The notes: generated by a model not told the origin, from the sequence alone. DNA of 64,000 nucleotides from Burkholderia sp. WAC0059 (GCF_002870125.1 NZ_PNEO01000007.1:1-64000); one strand, 5' to 3'; shown: positions 16,611-26,931, counted from the stretch's first letter. A program made the numbers and translations.

Positions 16611-18128
16611 TTACAGGCGCAACTGCGCGAGTTGCGCGACGAGCACCGCCTCGTCGCCAGCCTCGACGCAGCGCAGGTCGAGCCTCAGCGCATCGTCGGC
16701 GATGCGTCCGACGACGGGACGCGGCAACGCACGCAGCGCGCGCTCCAGCTTGCCCAGCGCGCGGCCGCTGCCGCCCGCGCGGCGCCCGGCGCCGGGATCG
16801 TGCCGCACGACGAGCCCGTAGCTCGGCAGCACGTCGACGGGCAGCGCGCCGCTGCCGATCTGGCTGAACATCGGTTCGACGCCGACGCGCCAGCCCTCGC
16901 CGAGCGCGCGCTGCAACACGGGCGACACGCGCATCGCCGCCGCCTGGATGTCGGCGCCCGGACGCGTCAGCAACCGCAGCGTGGTCAGCCGTTCGCGCAG
17001 GAATTCGGGCGCCCGATAGAGGCGCAGCACGGGCTCGAGCGCTGCGAGCGTGAGCTTGCCGACGCGCAGCGCGCGCTTGAGCGGATGCTTCCTGATCTTG
17101 CGGATCAGCTCCGCGCGCCCGACGATGAGGCCGGCCTGCGGACCGCCGAGCAGCTTGTCGCCGCTGAACGTCACGAGATCGGCGCCGGCCTCGACGGTCG
17201 CGCGCACGGTCGGCTCGGCGGGCAGCCCCCACTGCGCGAGATCGACGAGCGTGCCGCTGCCGAGGTCCACCGCCACGGGCAGCCCGCGCTCGCGCGCGAG
17301 CGGCGCGAGCTCGTCGAGCTCGACGCTCTTCGTGAATCCCGTGACCGCGTAATTGCTGCAATGGACCTTCATCAGCAAGGCGGTGCGCGGGCCGATCGCG
17401 TTCGCGTAGTCGTGCAGATGCGTGCGGTTGGTCGTGCCGACCTCGCGCAGCTTCGCGCCCGCTCGGCTCATGATGTCGGGAATCCGGAACGCGCCGCCGA
17501 TCTCGACGAGCTCGCCGCGCGAGACGACCACCTCCTTGCCCGGCGCGAGCGCGGACAGCGCGAGCAGCACGGCCGCCGCGTTGTTGTTGACGACGGTCGC
17601 CGCTTCCGCGCCGGTCAGCTCGCAGACGAGCTCGTCGATGAGGTCGTCGCGGTCGCCGCGCTTGCCGGTCGCGAGATCGAATTCGAGGTTCGTCGGTTGC
17701 GTGAGCGCCTGCACGACCGCGCGCACCGCTTCGTCGGGCAGCAGCGCGCGGCCGAGATTCGTGTGCAGCACCGTGCCCGTCAGATTGAACACCGCGCGCA
17801 CGCGGCTGCGGCCGCGCTCGTCGAGCACCCGCGAGGCGTCGGCCAGCACGCGTTCGACCGGGAATGCGCCATCGGCGCCCGCCGGCCCGTCCTCGCCGGC
17901 CGCCGCGGCGAACGTGCCGGCCTGCACCGCGCGCCGCCAGCCGTCGAGCGTCGAGCGAATCGCGGCCAGCACCTGCGTGCGCCCGTACTGCCCGATCAGC
18001 GGCTGCGCGGAGGCCGATGCGATCACGCGCTCGACCGACGGCATCTGCGCCAGCCGCGCGTTCAGCAACGACGACTCGTCCCGTTGCCCGGCGTTGCCTT
18101 CCGTCTCGTGTTGCGCCGTGTCGCTCAC
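16611..18128 (-). CDS. selA: L-seryl-tRNA(Sec) selenium transferase
   Basis: SelA converts seryl-tRNA(Sec) to selenocysteyl-tRNA(Sec) using selenophosphate and PLP. The protein has 505 residues, longer than the 463 of E. coli because of N-terminal and Ala/Gly-rich insertions. Motifs are [31 protein letters not shown], the PLP lysine in [13 protein letters not shown] (Lys325) and the C-terminal [16 protein letters not shown]. The GTG at 18128 (MSDTAQ) is preferred, with GGAG about 10 bases upstream; another GTG at 18188 sits directly by the fdhE stop codon. It is the last gene of fdhG-H-I-E-selA. selB does not follow; it lies about 44 kb away. Confidence 0.93.
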   Translation of the reverse strand: MSDTAQHETEGNAGQRDESSLLNARLAQMPSVERVIASASAQPLIGQYGRTQVLAAIRSTLDGWRRAVQAGTFAAAAGEDGPAGADGAFPVERVLADASRVLDERGRSRVRAVFNLTGTVLHTNLGRALLPDEAVRAVVQALTQPTNLEFDLATGKRGDRDDLIDELVCELTGAEAATVVNNNAAAVLLALSALAPGKEVVVSRGELVEIGGAFRIPDIMSRAGAKLREVGTTNRTHLHDYANAIGPRTALLMKVHCSNYAVTGFTKSVELDELAPLARERGLPVAVDLGSGTLVDLAQWGLPAEPTVRATVEAGADLVTFSGDKLLGGPQAGLIVGRAELIRKIRKHPLKRALRVGKLTLAALEPVLRLYRAPEFLRERLTTLRLLTRPGADIQAAAMRVSPVLQRALGEGWRVGVEPMFSQIGSGALPVDVLPSYGLVVRHDPGAGRRAGGSGRALGKLERALRALPRPVVGRIADDALRLDLRCVEAGDEAVLVAQLAQLRL

Positions 18129-18189
18129 GTTGTCGTCGCTCCCCGCATGGTCGTCTCCTCGATGGTCCGCTTTCGCGTCGCGCGTCACG

Positions 18190-19122
18190 CTACGGCTCGC
18201 CCGGTACCTCGGGCCAGAGCAGCGGGTTCGGACTCGCGCGCCGATAACCGGCGTCGTTCATCAGCAAGTCGAGCGTGAGGCTCGCGAGATCGTCCGCGAG
18301 CGGCTCGAATGCGTAGTCTTTCTCGAGGTAGCCGATCTTGCGATAGGCCCGGCACTCGTCGCACGATTCCGCCTTCAGTGCGCCGCTACCGCCCTCGATC
18401 CCGTGATACGCAATACCCTTCGTCGAATCGCAATTCGTACACTTCACGCGCACCACGTGCGATTCGGTTCCGCACAGCCCACACTGGACGTAGCGATAGC
18501 CCTGATACGCGCCGCCGATCCGCACGACGCTCGCGACGGGCGCCGAGCCGCATACGGGGCAGATTCCCGGCGTGCCGACGTACGGCACGTCGCGCGCGTC
18601 GAGCCGGCTCGCGAGGTCGGTCCAGACGACCTGCAACGCGGCCATGACGAACGGCGCGCTCGCGGGCACGACTTCGGCGAAACGCTGCGCGAGCAGCGCG
18701 TCGGCCTGCGCATCGAGTGCTCCGGTGCTCGCCGCGCGCAGCGTGCCGAGCACGTTCGCGAGCGCCGGCGTCGCGGCGCCCGCCGCCTCGACTCGATCGA
18801 GCAGCCGGTGCAGCACGTCGCGCCACGCGGGATCGCGCCCGGACGACAACGCCGGGAGAACCGGCATCGAATGCCGCTGCGCCTGCTCGATGGCGGCGCG
18901 CTCGGGCATGCGTGCGTCGAAGTGCTCGAGCGCGCGCTGCTGCGCGTCGACGAGCACGGCCATCAGGCGCACATAGCCGCCGATCGGGTTGTGGTCTGCA
19001 AGCGACGCGAGCCGCGCGGCACGCGTTGCGAACAGCGTGCCGCGCGCAGGCAGCGTGATGCGGGGAATCGCGGTCGGGTCCTGCGACTGGATGGCTTCGG
19101 GATCGAGAATGCGCTGAGTAAT
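18190..19122 (-). CDS. fdhE: formate dehydrogenase accessory protein FdhE, probable ATT start
   Basis: FdhE is a cytoplasmic rubredoxin-like iron protein needed to activate respiratory formate dehydrogenase before Tat export. Four CxxC pairs typical of FdhE are seen: CPVCGS, CGLCGTE, CTNCDS and CDECRAY. The C-terminus [19 protein letters not shown] is also conserved. No ATG, GTG or well-placed TTG exists at the expected start. An ATT at 19122 has GGAGG five bases upstream, begins [11 protein letters not shown] and gives 310 residues, against 309 in E. coli, so ATT is the best start. The frame upstream to 19704 runs through fdhI in another frame and is a shadow. Confidence 0.88.
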   Translation of the reverse strand: MTQRILDPEAIQSQDPTAIPRITLPARGTLFATRAARLASLADHNPIGGYVRLMAVLVDAQQRALEHFDARMPERAAIEQAQRHSMPVLPALSSGRDPAWRDVLHRLLDRVEAAGAATPALANVLGTLRAASTGALDAQADALLAQRFAEVVPASAPFVMAALQVVWTDLASRLDARDVPYVGTPGICPVCGSAPVASVVRIGGAYQGYRYVQCGLCGTESHVVRVKCTNCDSTKGIAYHGIEGGSGALKAESCDECRAYRKIGYLEKDYAFEPLADDLASLTLDLLMNDAGYRRASPNPLLWPEVPGEP

Positions 19123-19235
19123 AGCGACCTCCAGACGGATCTTCGGACGGAAAGCGGAAATGCCACGGCCGTTCCGGGCGAAGAGCAAAGGGCGAAAGAC
19201 GGCGGCTCGCAGCGCGCCCGACGAAGCGTCGGGCG

Positions 19236-19862
19236 TTACTTGATGCTCTCGCGAAACCAGCGGCGATGATGCTTGCGCGCCCAGCCCAGCGTTACCGTGC
19301 CGCGCACCATCGCGCCGATCGAGCCCTTCACCCACAGCGCCGCGTAAATATGCACGATGATGCTCGTGATCAGCACGAACGCCGCCGCCGCATGAACGAG
19401 CGCCGCGGCCCGGATCACGAAAATCGGGAAGTACAGCGAAAAATACGCGCGCCAGATCACGATGCCGCTCACGAGCAGCAGCAAGAGGCACGCTACGAGC
19501 GTGAAGAATAGCAGCTTCTGTCCCGCGTTGTAGCGGCCGACTTCGGGCAGGTTGTCCTCGCGGTTCGCGAGCACGTCGTCGATCTGCGCGAGCCACTTGC
19601 GGTCGTTCGCGTCGAGCACGTTGTGGTGCCAGTAGCGGATCGTCATCACGAGGAACGACACGAACATCACGAGGCCGACGAACGGATGCAGGATGCGCAT
19701 CCACTGGCCGCCGCCGAACAGGTTCGAGAGCCAGAACATCGCCGGATGGAACATCGCGAGCCCGGACAGCGCGAGCAGCACGAACGTGATCGCGGTGATC
19801 CAGTGGTTCGTGCGCTCGTTGGGCGAGTAGCGCACGATCAGCTTCGTCTCGTCATTTGACAT
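19236..19862 (-). CDS. fdhI: formate dehydrogenase cytochrome b556 subunit (gamma)
   Basis: The membrane subunit anchors the enzyme and passes electrons from the beta subunit through two b hemes to quinone. The protein has 208 residues and four membrane helices. Candidate heme ligands are His in [22 protein letters not shown] and [13 protein letters not shown]. The ATG at 19862 overlaps the end of the beta-subunit gene by 11 bases, which supports this start and translational coupling. An upstream in-frame ATG at 19955 lies inside fdhH and is rejected. The symbol follows the FdnI/FdoI family. Confidence 0.92.
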   Translation of the reverse strand: MSNDETKLIVRYSPNERTNHWITAITFVLLALSGLAMFHPAMFWLSNLFGGGQWMRILHPFVGLVMFVSFLVMTIRYWHHNVLDANDRKWLAQIDDVLANREDNLPEVGRYNAGQKLLFFTLVACLLLLLVSGIVIWRAYFSLYFPIFVIRAAALVHAAAAFVLITSIIVHIYAALWVKGSIGAMVRGTVTLGWARKHHRRWFRESIK

Positions 19863-20808
19863 GATGCGGCTCCTCGCGCTCGCTGGACGCTTTCCCAGCC
19901 CCGCCGTCGCGAATCTGCGCGGCGTCCCGTTCGGCCTCGGCCTCGTCTTCGGCACTCACTTCGTTCGGGCCGGTGCGCGTGTAATGGAAGAAACCCGCGA
20001 GCGCCGTGAGCGCCATGACGGCGAGCGCGAGCGGCTTCGCGATGCCTTTCCAGACCTGCACCATCGGACTGATGCGCGGGTCGTCGGGCAGCCCGTGGTA
20101 CAGCGACGGTTTGTCCGCGTGATGCAGCACGTACATCACGTGCGTGCCGCCCACGCCCTGCGGATCGTACAGGCCGGCATGCGCGAAACCGCGCTCCTTC
20201 AGGTCGGCGATGCGGTCGTCGGCGGACAGCTTCATGTCTTCCTTCGTGCCGAACGTGATCGCGCCCGTCGGACAGGTCTTCACGCACGCGGGCTCCTGGC
20301 CGACCGCGACGCGGTCCGAGCACAGCGTGCACTTGTAGGCGCGGCTGTCGGTCTTCGAGATCCGCGGAATGTTGAACGGGCAGCCCGTCACGCAATAGCC
20401 GCAGCCGATGCAGTTTTCCTCGTGGAAATCGACGATGCCGTTCGTGTACTGGACGATCGCGCCCGGCGAGGGACAGGCCTTGAGACACCCGGGGTCCTCG
20501 CAGTGCATGCAGCCGTCCTTGCGGATCAGCCACTCCAGATCGCCGGCCGGGTTCTCGTATTCGGCGAAGCGCATCACCGTCCACGAGTGTTCGGTCAGGT
20601 CGCGCGGGTTGTCGTAGACGCCCGTGTTGATGCCCACCTCGTCGCGCAGATCGTTCCACTCCATGCACGCGGTCTGGCAGGCCTTGCAGCCGATGCACTT
20701 CGAGACGTCGATCAGTTTCGCGACGGTGCCGGTCACCGGCACGCGGTCCCCGGGCGGCGGCGTCGTCGTGGCCGACAGCCGCTTGATGTCGAGTGATTGC
20801 AGTGCCAT
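19852..20808 (-). CDS. fdhH: formate dehydrogenase iron-sulfur subunit (beta)
   Basis: The electron-transfer subunit of the periplasmic-facing formate dehydrogenase, 318 residues. Four cysteine clusters bind [4Fe-4S] centres: [46 protein letters not shown] and [12 protein letters not shown] followed by [11 protein letters not shown] single C-terminal membrane helix ([15 protein letters not shown]) anchors it, as in FdnH/FdoH. It lies 14 bases downstream of fdhG and overlaps fdhI. The symbol here means the FdnH/FdoH-type subunit, not E. coli FdhF (FDH-H). Confidence 0.93.
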   Translation of the reverse strand: MALQSLDIKRLSATTTPPPGDRVPVTGTVAKLIDVSKCIGCKACQTACMEWNDLRDEVGINTGVYDNPRDLTEHSWTVMRFAEYENPAGDLEWLIRKDGCMHCEDPGCLKACPSPGAIVQYTNGIVDFHEENCIGCGYCVTGCPFNIPRISKTDSRAYKCTLCSDRVAVGQEPACVKTCPTGAITFGTKEDMKLSADDRIADLKERGFAHAGLYDPQGVGGTHVMYVLHHADKPSLYHGLPDDPRISPMVQVWKGIAKPLALAVMALTALAGFFHYTRTGPNEVSAEDEAEAERDAAQIRDGGAGKASSEREEPHHVK

Positions 20809-20822
20809 CTCGTCGTGCCTCC

Positions 20823-23800
20823 TTAAGCCTTCTCGACCTTCACGAGGAACGCCTTGAACTCCGGCGTCTGCGAATTGCCGTCGCCGACGGGCGGCGTCAG
20901 CGTATTCGTCAGATACCCCGGTCTGGTCTGGCCGAGGAACCCCCAGTGCAGCGGCACGCCGACCACCTGCACCGTCTTGCCGTCGATCGTCAGCGGCTTG
21001 ATCCGCTTCGTCACGACCGCGACCGCGACGATGTAGCCGCGGTTACTCGACACCTTCACGTTCTCGCCCGCGACCACGCCAACCTGCTTCGCCAGCTCCT
21101 CGCCGATCTCGACGAACTGCTGCGGCTGCACGATCGCGTTCAGTCGCGCGTGCTTGGTCCAGAAGTGGAAATGCTCGGTGATCCGGTAGGTCGTCGCGAC
21201 GTGCGGGAACTCGCCGCCCGCCTTCGCGAACGACGACCAGTCGTCCGGGAACACGCGCGCGGCCGGGTTGCTCGTCGCGACCGGGTTCTTCGGATGCAGC
21301 GGGTTGTAGCCGAGCGGCGTCTCGAACGGCTCGTAATGCTCGGGGAACGGGCCTTCGTTCATCCCGTCGCGGGCGAAGAAGCGCGCCACGCCCTCGGGAT
21401 TCATGATGAACGGGCCCATGTTCTGGTCCGGCGCCTCGTCGACCTTGTAGTCGGGAACGTCGGCCCCCGTCCACGCCTCGCCGTTCCACGCGATCAGCTT
21501 GCGGGTCGGGTCGAACGGCTTGCCCTGCAGGTCTGCCGAGGCGCGGTTGTACAGCACGCGCCGGTTCACGGGCCACGCCCAGGCCCAGTTCAGCGTCTGG
21601 CCGATGCCGGTCGGGTCGGCATTGTCGCGCCGGCCCATCTGGTTGCCCGCCTGGGTCCAGGCGCCGCAAAAGATCCAGCAGCCGCTCGACGTCGTGCCGT
21701 CCGCCTTCAGTTGCGCGAAGCCCGCGAGCTGTTCGCCCTGCTTCACGAGCACCTTCTTCGGATCGGCCGGGTCGGTCTGGTCGGCCAGCGCGCGGCCGTT
21801 GTACTCCATCGCGAGCTCTTCCGGCGTCGGGCTCTCCGGGTTCGAATACGGCCAGCTCAGCTTGACGATCGGGTCGGGATACGGGCCGCCGTCCTTCAGA
21901 TAGGCGGCCTTCATGCGCAGATAAATACCCGACATGATCTCTAGGTCGCTTCTCGCCTCGCCCGGCGGCTCGGTGCCCTGCCAGTGCCATTGCAGCACGC
22001 GGCTCGAACTGACGAGCGAGCCGCGCTCCTCGGCGAAGCAGTTGGTCGGCAGGCGGAACACCTCGGTCTGGATCTGCGAAGCATCGACGTCGTTGTGCGG
22101 GCCGTAGTTCTTCCAGAACTCGGCCGTCTCGGTCGCGAGCGGGTCCATCACGACGAGCCACTTCAGCTTCGCGAGGCTCGCGGCCATCTTCGCCTTGTCC
22201 GGCGCCGACGCGATCACGTTGAAGCCCTGGCAGATGTAGCCGTTCATCTTGCCCTGGTGCATCAGTTCCTGCGCCTGCAGCAGGTCGTAGGACTTGTCGA
22301 GCTTGGGCAGGAAGTCGTAGCCCCAGTCGTTGTCCTTCGTCGCCGCGTCGCCCCACCACGACTTCATGAAGCTCACGAAGAACGCCTCGTAATGCTGCCA
22401 GTAGCTGAGCTGGTTCGGCCGCAGCGGCTGCAACGCCCGTGCCTTGATGTAGCCCCCGTAGTCCTGCTCGGCTTCCGAGGGTAGCGTCATGTAGCCCGGC
22501 AGCAGGTTCGACATCAGCCCGAGGTCCGTCAGGCCCTGGATGTTCGAGTGGCCGCGCAGCGCGTTCATCCCGCCGCCCGCGATGCCGATGTTGCCGAGCA
22601 GCAGTTGCACCATCGCGCCCGTGCGGATCATCTGCGAGCCGACCGAGTGATGGGTCCAGCCGAGCGCGTACATGATCGTGGCCGCGCGGCCCGGCACCGC
22701 CGTACCCGCGAGCATCTCGCAGACCTTCAGGAACTTGTCCCGCGGCGTGCCGCAGATCCGCTCGACCTCGTCGGCCGTGTAGCGCGAGTAGTGCTGCTTC
22801 ATCAGGTTGTAGACGCAGCGCGGGTCCGCGAGCGTCGGGTCGGTCTTCACGTAGCCGTCATCGCCGTACTCGTAGTTCCACGTCGTCTTGACGTACGCGC
22901 GCTTCGCCGCGTCGTAGCCGGAGTAGATGCCGTCGTCGAACGCGAAGTCCTCGCGCACGATGAACGCGAAGTCCGTGTAGTTCCTGACGTACTCGTGCTG
23001 GATTCTGTCGTTCGACAGCAGATAGTTGATCACCCCGCCGAGGAACGCGATGTCCGAGCCCGGCCGGATGGGCGCGTAGAAATCGGCGACCGAGGCCGTG
23101 CGCGTATAGCGCGGATCGACCACGATCAGCTTCGCCTTGCGATGCGCCTTCGCCTCCGTGACCCACTTGAAACCGCACGGGTGCGCCTCGGCCGCGTTGC
23201 CGCCCATCACCAGGATCACGTCCGCGTTCTTGATGTCGACCCAATGGTTCGTCATCGCTCCACGGCCAAACGTCGGGGCAAGACCTGCCACCGTCGGACC
23301 GTGTCAGACACGCGCCTGGTTGTCGAATGCAAGCAGGCCCATGCTGCGGGCCACTTTGTGCGTGAGATAGCCGACTTCGTTGCTGCCCGCCGAGGCCGCC
23401 AGCATCCCGGTGGTCAGCCAGCGGTTGACGGTCTTGCCGTCGTCCGTCTTCGCGACGAAGTTCGCGTCGCGGTCTTCCTTCATCAACTGCGCGATACGGT
23501 CGAGCGCTTCGTCCCACGAAATGCGTCGCCACTCGTTCGAGCCGGCCGCGCGATGCTCGGGATACAGCAGGCGGCTCGGGCTGTGGATGAAGTCGATGAG
23601 GCTCGATCCCTTCGGGCACAGCGTGCCGCGGTTCACGGGGTGATCCGGGTCGCCTTCGATGTGGATGATGCTCGGCTGCGCGTTCTTCGCGCCGTCTCCG
23701 AGGCCGTACATGAGGATCCCGCAGCCGACGGAACAATAGGGGCAGGTGTTGCGGGTTTCGGTGGTTCGCGTCAGTTTGTACTGCCGGACTTCCGCAAGCG

Positions 23801-23894
23801 CGCTGTCGGGCGAGAAACCCATCAGCGCCAGGCTGGACCCTGCCAGCGTGCTTGCCGAAACCTTCAGGAACTGACGCCGGGACATCTGCAGCAT
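20823..23894 (-). CDS. fdhG: selenocysteine formate dehydrogenase, molybdopterin subunit (alpha), in-frame UGA = Sec197
   Basis: The catalytic subunit oxidises formate to CO2 at a molybdenum or tungsten bis-MGD centre in the periplasm. It has 1023 residues including one UGA codon at 23304-23306 (minus strand), read as selenocysteine 197. The context (DNQARV-Sec-HGPTV) is the same as in E. coli FdnG. A Tat signal SRRQFLKV is at residues 5-12 with likely cleavage after ALA at 34. The N-terminal [4Fe-4S] cysteines are Cys51, Cys54 and Cys58 (CPYCSVGC) plus the Cys of [14 protein letters not shown] hairpin follows the UGA. The gene is normally called as two pieces (23304-23894 and 20823-23291) by tools that do not know Sec. 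Confidence 0.96.
23261..23306 (-). promoter_or_regulatory. bacterial SECIS element directing UGA recoding
   Basis: Directly after the UGA (23304-23306) the mRNA can fold into a hairpin: outer arms CACGG / CCGTG and an apical stem GGCA / TGCC (23286-23289 with 23277-23280). The apical loop is GGTCT, the loop that SelB binds in E. coli fdhF and fdnG. This supports selenocysteine rather than a nonsense mutation. Confidence 0.9.
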
Positions 23895-24417
23895 GCTGGT
23901 CCTCGGCTCGGTGGGGTGATTGGCGTTTTCATTCTATACGACGTTTTTATAATCAGGTTTCCGTAGTGTACGGTCGACGCCGAATTTTCTTCCGACGTTC
24001 GAACTGAAGCCTCGCCGGAAAAATTCGGGCCGTCGGCACCGCATGCCGCCCCGCCGGAAAGCCGCTTCATGGCTCGGGTAGTTTTCTTTCCTGGCGTCCG
24101 GAAAGATTGCGCATCCGGGTAAATCCCGACCCGATCGAAATGCAAATGGCGCGGCCGAGCAATCCACTCAGGCGGATGTTTCGAAACGATCCGGTTCAAC
24201 CCGCTCACCCGTTCGTGCCGCTTATCGGCATGTCGAAAGAATGACGGTCGACGCCTCGATCGCAGGCTTCGCGACGACGGCACGCGCGATGCGCCGTTCA
24301 TGAGTCGCCGGGCTCGCCCATGCCGAAAGACGCGCGAGCCCGGCGTTGCGCGTTCGCGCCGCTTGCGGGACGGCGCGGGCGCGTGGTTCGCGGCGATCCC
24401 GCCAACGGAGAGCAATC
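23895..24417. other. intergenic region upstream of the formate dehydrogenase operon
   Basis: No supported gene. The first 60 bases next to fdhG are AT-rich (around 23926-23960, with a TATAGAAT-like box on the minus strand) and probably hold its leftward promoter. The rest is GC-rich and holds only shadow frames. Confidence 0.5.
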
Positions 24418-24624
24418 ATGAATCACCACGCAGGCCGTTCGCAAGACGAGCGCATCGCACAGCGCAAGCGCCAGAAACAGCCGTCGCAGGAACCGCCGGG
24501 CGGCGAAATGGCCGAGCACGGCACCGAGCCCGATGCCGAACACAGCAGCGGCCAGTTGTCCGAACGCGGCAAGGACGTCTGGCGTCAAGGCGCCGGCATC
24601 GACGGCGGTGGAAAAACGCAGTGA
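24418..24624 (+). CDS. small hydrophilic hypothetical protein
   Basis: A 68-residue, strongly hydrophilic protein (MNHHAGRSQDERIAQRKRQK, later DVWRQGAGIDGGGKTQ) with no membrane segment, cysteine or known motif. GGAGAG lies 7-12 bases before the ATG, the best evidence that it is real. It lies alone on the plus strand at the edge of a set of small genes. Low-complexity charged proteins like this are often stress induced, but no function is evident here. Confidence 0.55.
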   Translation: MNHHAGRSQDERIAQRKRQKQPSQEPPGGEMAEHGTEPDAEHSSGQLSERGKDVWRQGAGIDGGGKTQ

Positions 24625-24723
24625 GTCGAGCACCGTCCCGCGACGACGCCGGTACTGCGCGGATTCCTATCGCTGCGATCGCTGCGGCTCGTCACCGGCC
24701 GGAGCGTTCGTCCGCCAGGTCGG

Positions 24724-24984
24724 TCAACGCCGTCCCGGCGGCTTGCCGGACTTCGCGTTCCGGTCCGCATGCGCGTCGTTTTGCGTGCGCTTCTGATAGT
24801 CGTCGCCGCCGCGCCGGTCGGTATCTTCCAGTCCGCGCTCGAGATCGTGATGCGCCTGGCGTCCGACCGAGCGTGGCTCCTGCTCCGGGCGCCGCGCGAC
24901 AGGTTCGTCGCCTTCGTGACGCGGGCGCTTGCCGGTGCGCTCGCGCGCCGGCGGTTGCGGTTTCGGCTGGGGATGTTCGGTCAT
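24724..24984 (-). CDS. small charged hypothetical protein
   Basis: An 86-residue protein almost entirely of charged and polar residues (MTEHPQPKPQPPARERTGKR, later DDYQKRTQNDAHADRN), probably disordered. GGAGG lies seven bases before the ATG. Its start overlaps the stop of the upstream membrane-protein gene as ATGA, suggesting translational coupling. No family recognised. Confidence 0.55.
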   Translation of the reverse strand: MTEHPQPKPQPPARERTGKRPRHEGDEPVARRPEQEPRSVGRQAHHDLERGLEDTDRRGGDDYQKRTQNDAHADRNAKSGKPPGRR

Positions 24985-25250
24985 CGCATGCCTCCGTTGA
25001 GTTCGCGTGCAGCGGTAGCGCCCCGGAACGCGGAATGCGCGACGGCATGGCGCCTCGCCCGGAAAGGCGGCGACGCGCACGGACGCGGATAGCGTAGCCG
25101 CACGACGCCGGACGGTAACGCCGCGAGGAAAATCGCGGGAAAGACGAAGAGGGCCGCGGTGCCTGCGGCCATGCCGCCGAAACCGGACACCACGGCGATG
25201 ATGGCGAGGGTGAAAAAAACGGCTGCGTATCGAAGCACGGTTTGAAACAT
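24981..25250 (-). CDS. small membrane protein, DUF1328-like
   Basis: An 89-residue protein with a hydrophobic N-terminal half (MFQTVLRYAAVFFTLAIIAV, GFGGMAAGTAALFVFPAIFL) resembling the small two-helix DUF1328 membrane proteins, which are usually 50-60 residues. The arginine-rich C-terminal extension does not fit that family, so a frameshift near residue 50 is possible. GGAGAA precedes the ATG. The stop overlaps the next start by ATGA. Confidence 0.5.
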   Translation of the reverse strand: MFQTVLRYAAVFFTLAIIAVVSGFGGMAAGTAALFVFPAIFLAALPSGVVRLRYPRPCASPPFRARRHAVAHSAFRGATAARELNGGMR

Positions 25251-25334
25251 GGGTTTTCTCCCGTTGCGGATTGAACGGTCCGACGTCTGCCCGCGCCATG
25301 AAGCTGGAGCCCTGCCGCGCCCGCACGGGAAGCC

Positions 25335-25610
25335 TCATTCGTCGACCAGGCGGAACTGTCCGCTATGCAGCACCACGCTGCCGCCCGTCTCGCGGATCGC
25401 GTCCTCGCATGCGGCGCGGATGCTCTCCCGGCCGCGTTCGAACGCGCCGCACAGCATGGCTTCGAGCGCCGAACGGGCGCCGAAGTGATCCTCGAGCGCC
25501 TCGACGGTAATCGCACAGACGACGGGCTCGCCGTCGAGATGGACGACGAAGCGCATCAGCATGCTCGCGCCGTCGAACACCGGCGACTCCTCAGGAAAAT
25601 GCACCTGCAT
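25335..25610 (-). CDS. DUF1488 domain-containing protein
   Basis: A 91-residue soluble protein of the DUF1488 family: VHFPEESPVFDGASMLMRFV, then a strand pair and EALEDHFGARSALEAMLCGAF. The function of the family is unknown. The ATG at 25610 (MQVHFPEE) is chosen because GGGAG lies nine bases upstream; the frame is open to 25859 but the upstream part is not family-like. Confidence 0.75.
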   Translation of the reverse strand: MQVHFPEESPVFDGASMLMRFVVHLDGEPVVCAITVEALEDHFGARSALEAMLCGAFERGRESIRAACEDAIRETGGSVVLHSGQFRLVDE

Positions 25611-25855
25611 GACGGACTCCCTGTTCATGTTCGTCGACGTACGGACGATGGGCGATGGGCGATGCGCCGGCGCGAGACACGAAACCACTTCGGAGGCGGC
25701 GCCGGCGAACATCCTGCGTCCGCCGGCCTTCGCGCCGGTCGCCTCCGGGGCAAGCCGGGCGCCTTGCCGGCTGCAAAACCGGCACGCCCGAAGCCGGGCG
25801 CGATGCCGACGCTCAGGGCTGCATGCCGGGCTTGCCCCGCATGCCGCCCGTCGCG

Positions 25856-26209
25856 TCATTGCCCGGTGTTGTCGCGCTTCGAACTCGGCGGCACCGGCGC
25901 ATGCGTCGAATCGCTGTTGCCGGACGTCGAGTTGGCCGGGTCCTGAGGCGCGGAATATTGCGTCGTGCCGCCCGCGCCGCCGTGCGTGACGCCCGGCGAG
26001 CCGTAGCCGCTGGTATCGCCGCCCGGGCTGGCGCTACCGCCGCCGGTGCCGACACCCGCGCCGCCGGGGCCGGTGCCGGCCGCGCTTCCCATGCCCTCGC
26101 CCGCGCCGCCGCCACCTCCACCGCCACCTGCCTGGGCAAACGCCACACTCGAACCCGAAAGTACCGTCGCCAACGCCAACGTCATCAGTTTCTTCATGGA
26201 TCTACTCAT
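25856..26209 (-). CDS. secreted glycine-rich hypothetical protein
   Basis: A 117-residue protein with a clear Sec signal peptide (MSRSMKKLMTLALATVLSGS, likely cut after AFAQA) followed by a Gly/Ser/Ala-rich low-complexity region (runs of glycine, PGGDTSGYGSPG) and a polar tail. AAGGAGAG precedes the ATG. It is probably periplasmic or surface exposed; the glycine-rich part has no assigned fold. It is the rightmost gene of the small-protein cluster, and the DUF1488 gene lies about 250 bases beyond its stop codon on the same strand. Confidence 0.65.
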   Translation of the reverse strand: MSRSMKKLMTLALATVLSGSSVAFAQAGGGGGGGGAGEGMGSAAGTGPGGAGVGTGGGSASPGGDTSGYGSPGVTHGGAGGTTQYSAPQDPANSTSGNSDSTHAPVPPSSKRDNTGQ

Positions 26210-26526
26210 CGTCGCTCTCCTTCTCAAGACGATTCCGTTCGTGGACACGGCACGCCGCCGGATGGGCCGACCGACGCGCCGCACGTGCATCGTCTTTCTC
26301 GCAAGCAGTGTGCCGCTCGCCGTAAAGAGAATGCGGGCGATTCGCGGGAACACCCGTTGCGGCACACCGCCCGGATCGTCGCATCCCGAATCGCCCCGAC
26401 CGGAGGACTATGTCCGCATGAAGTCCCGTTCGTTCCGTTTCGAATCGCGCGCCTCAAGCACGCCTTGCATAACGCGACCGCCGCGCCGTCGTCGCGATTG
26501 CCGCGCAACGTTGCCCGGAGCCGCCC
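26210..26526. other. gap with no supported gene
   Basis: Only shadow frames were seen. It should contain the promoter of the secreted glycine-rich protein. Confidence 0.4.
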
Positions 26527-26931
26527 ATGGATGAAACACCCGTGCGTTTCGCGCATCGTGGCGCGATGCCTATACGATTCTGACGGACCGTCCCGAATCA
26601 AACGGACAGTCGGCTGGATCTCGACGACGATCGCCGTGGTCGGGATCGAGGCCCTGGGTAAATCCGGTACGGGTTACACGGACGCGCACGCCGGCGCGCC
26701 GCGCACGACATCGGCCGGATCGGTCGCGCGATGCAGCGCGCCGTACGCCGCGTCGGTCGTCCGGAATTGGCGGCCTGCGCGATTTCCGCGATCGACGCCG
26801 CGCGAAAGGCGATCGGCAACTCGGCGCTTTTCGTCGACGCGAACGGCGCGTACGCGCCGAAACAGGCGCCGCGCCTCGCCGCTGGCTTCGCGAAGAACGA
26901 TATAAAAGGGCGCTCTGCACAAAAACGTTAG
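26527..26931 (+). pseudogene. decayed mandelate racemase/muconate lactonizing (enolase superfamily) gene
   Basis: Pieces of an enolase-superfamily dehydratase/racemase can be read in successive plus-strand frames. These are AYTILTDRPESNG (about 26570-26610), STTIAVVGIEALGKSGTGYT (about 26620-26680) and RRVGRPELAACAISAIDAA then ALFVDANGAYAPKQA (about 26740-26875). Together they match the N-terminal domain and first part of the barrel in order, but at least two frameshifts and internal deletions separate them, and the C-terminal half with the catalytic residues is absent. The gene is therefore dead. It lies just upstream of galU. Confidence 0.7.

Noticed and set aside
23304..23306. Nonsense mutation in fdhG
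   Set aside because: The UGA is at the conserved selenocysteine position, a SECIS hairpin follows, and selA, selB and selC are present.
24298..24633. Minus-strand frame of 111 codons with hydrophobic N-terminal part
   Set aside because: No ribosome site precedes its GTG start, it overlaps almost fully the better supported gene at 24418-24624, and no family was recognised.
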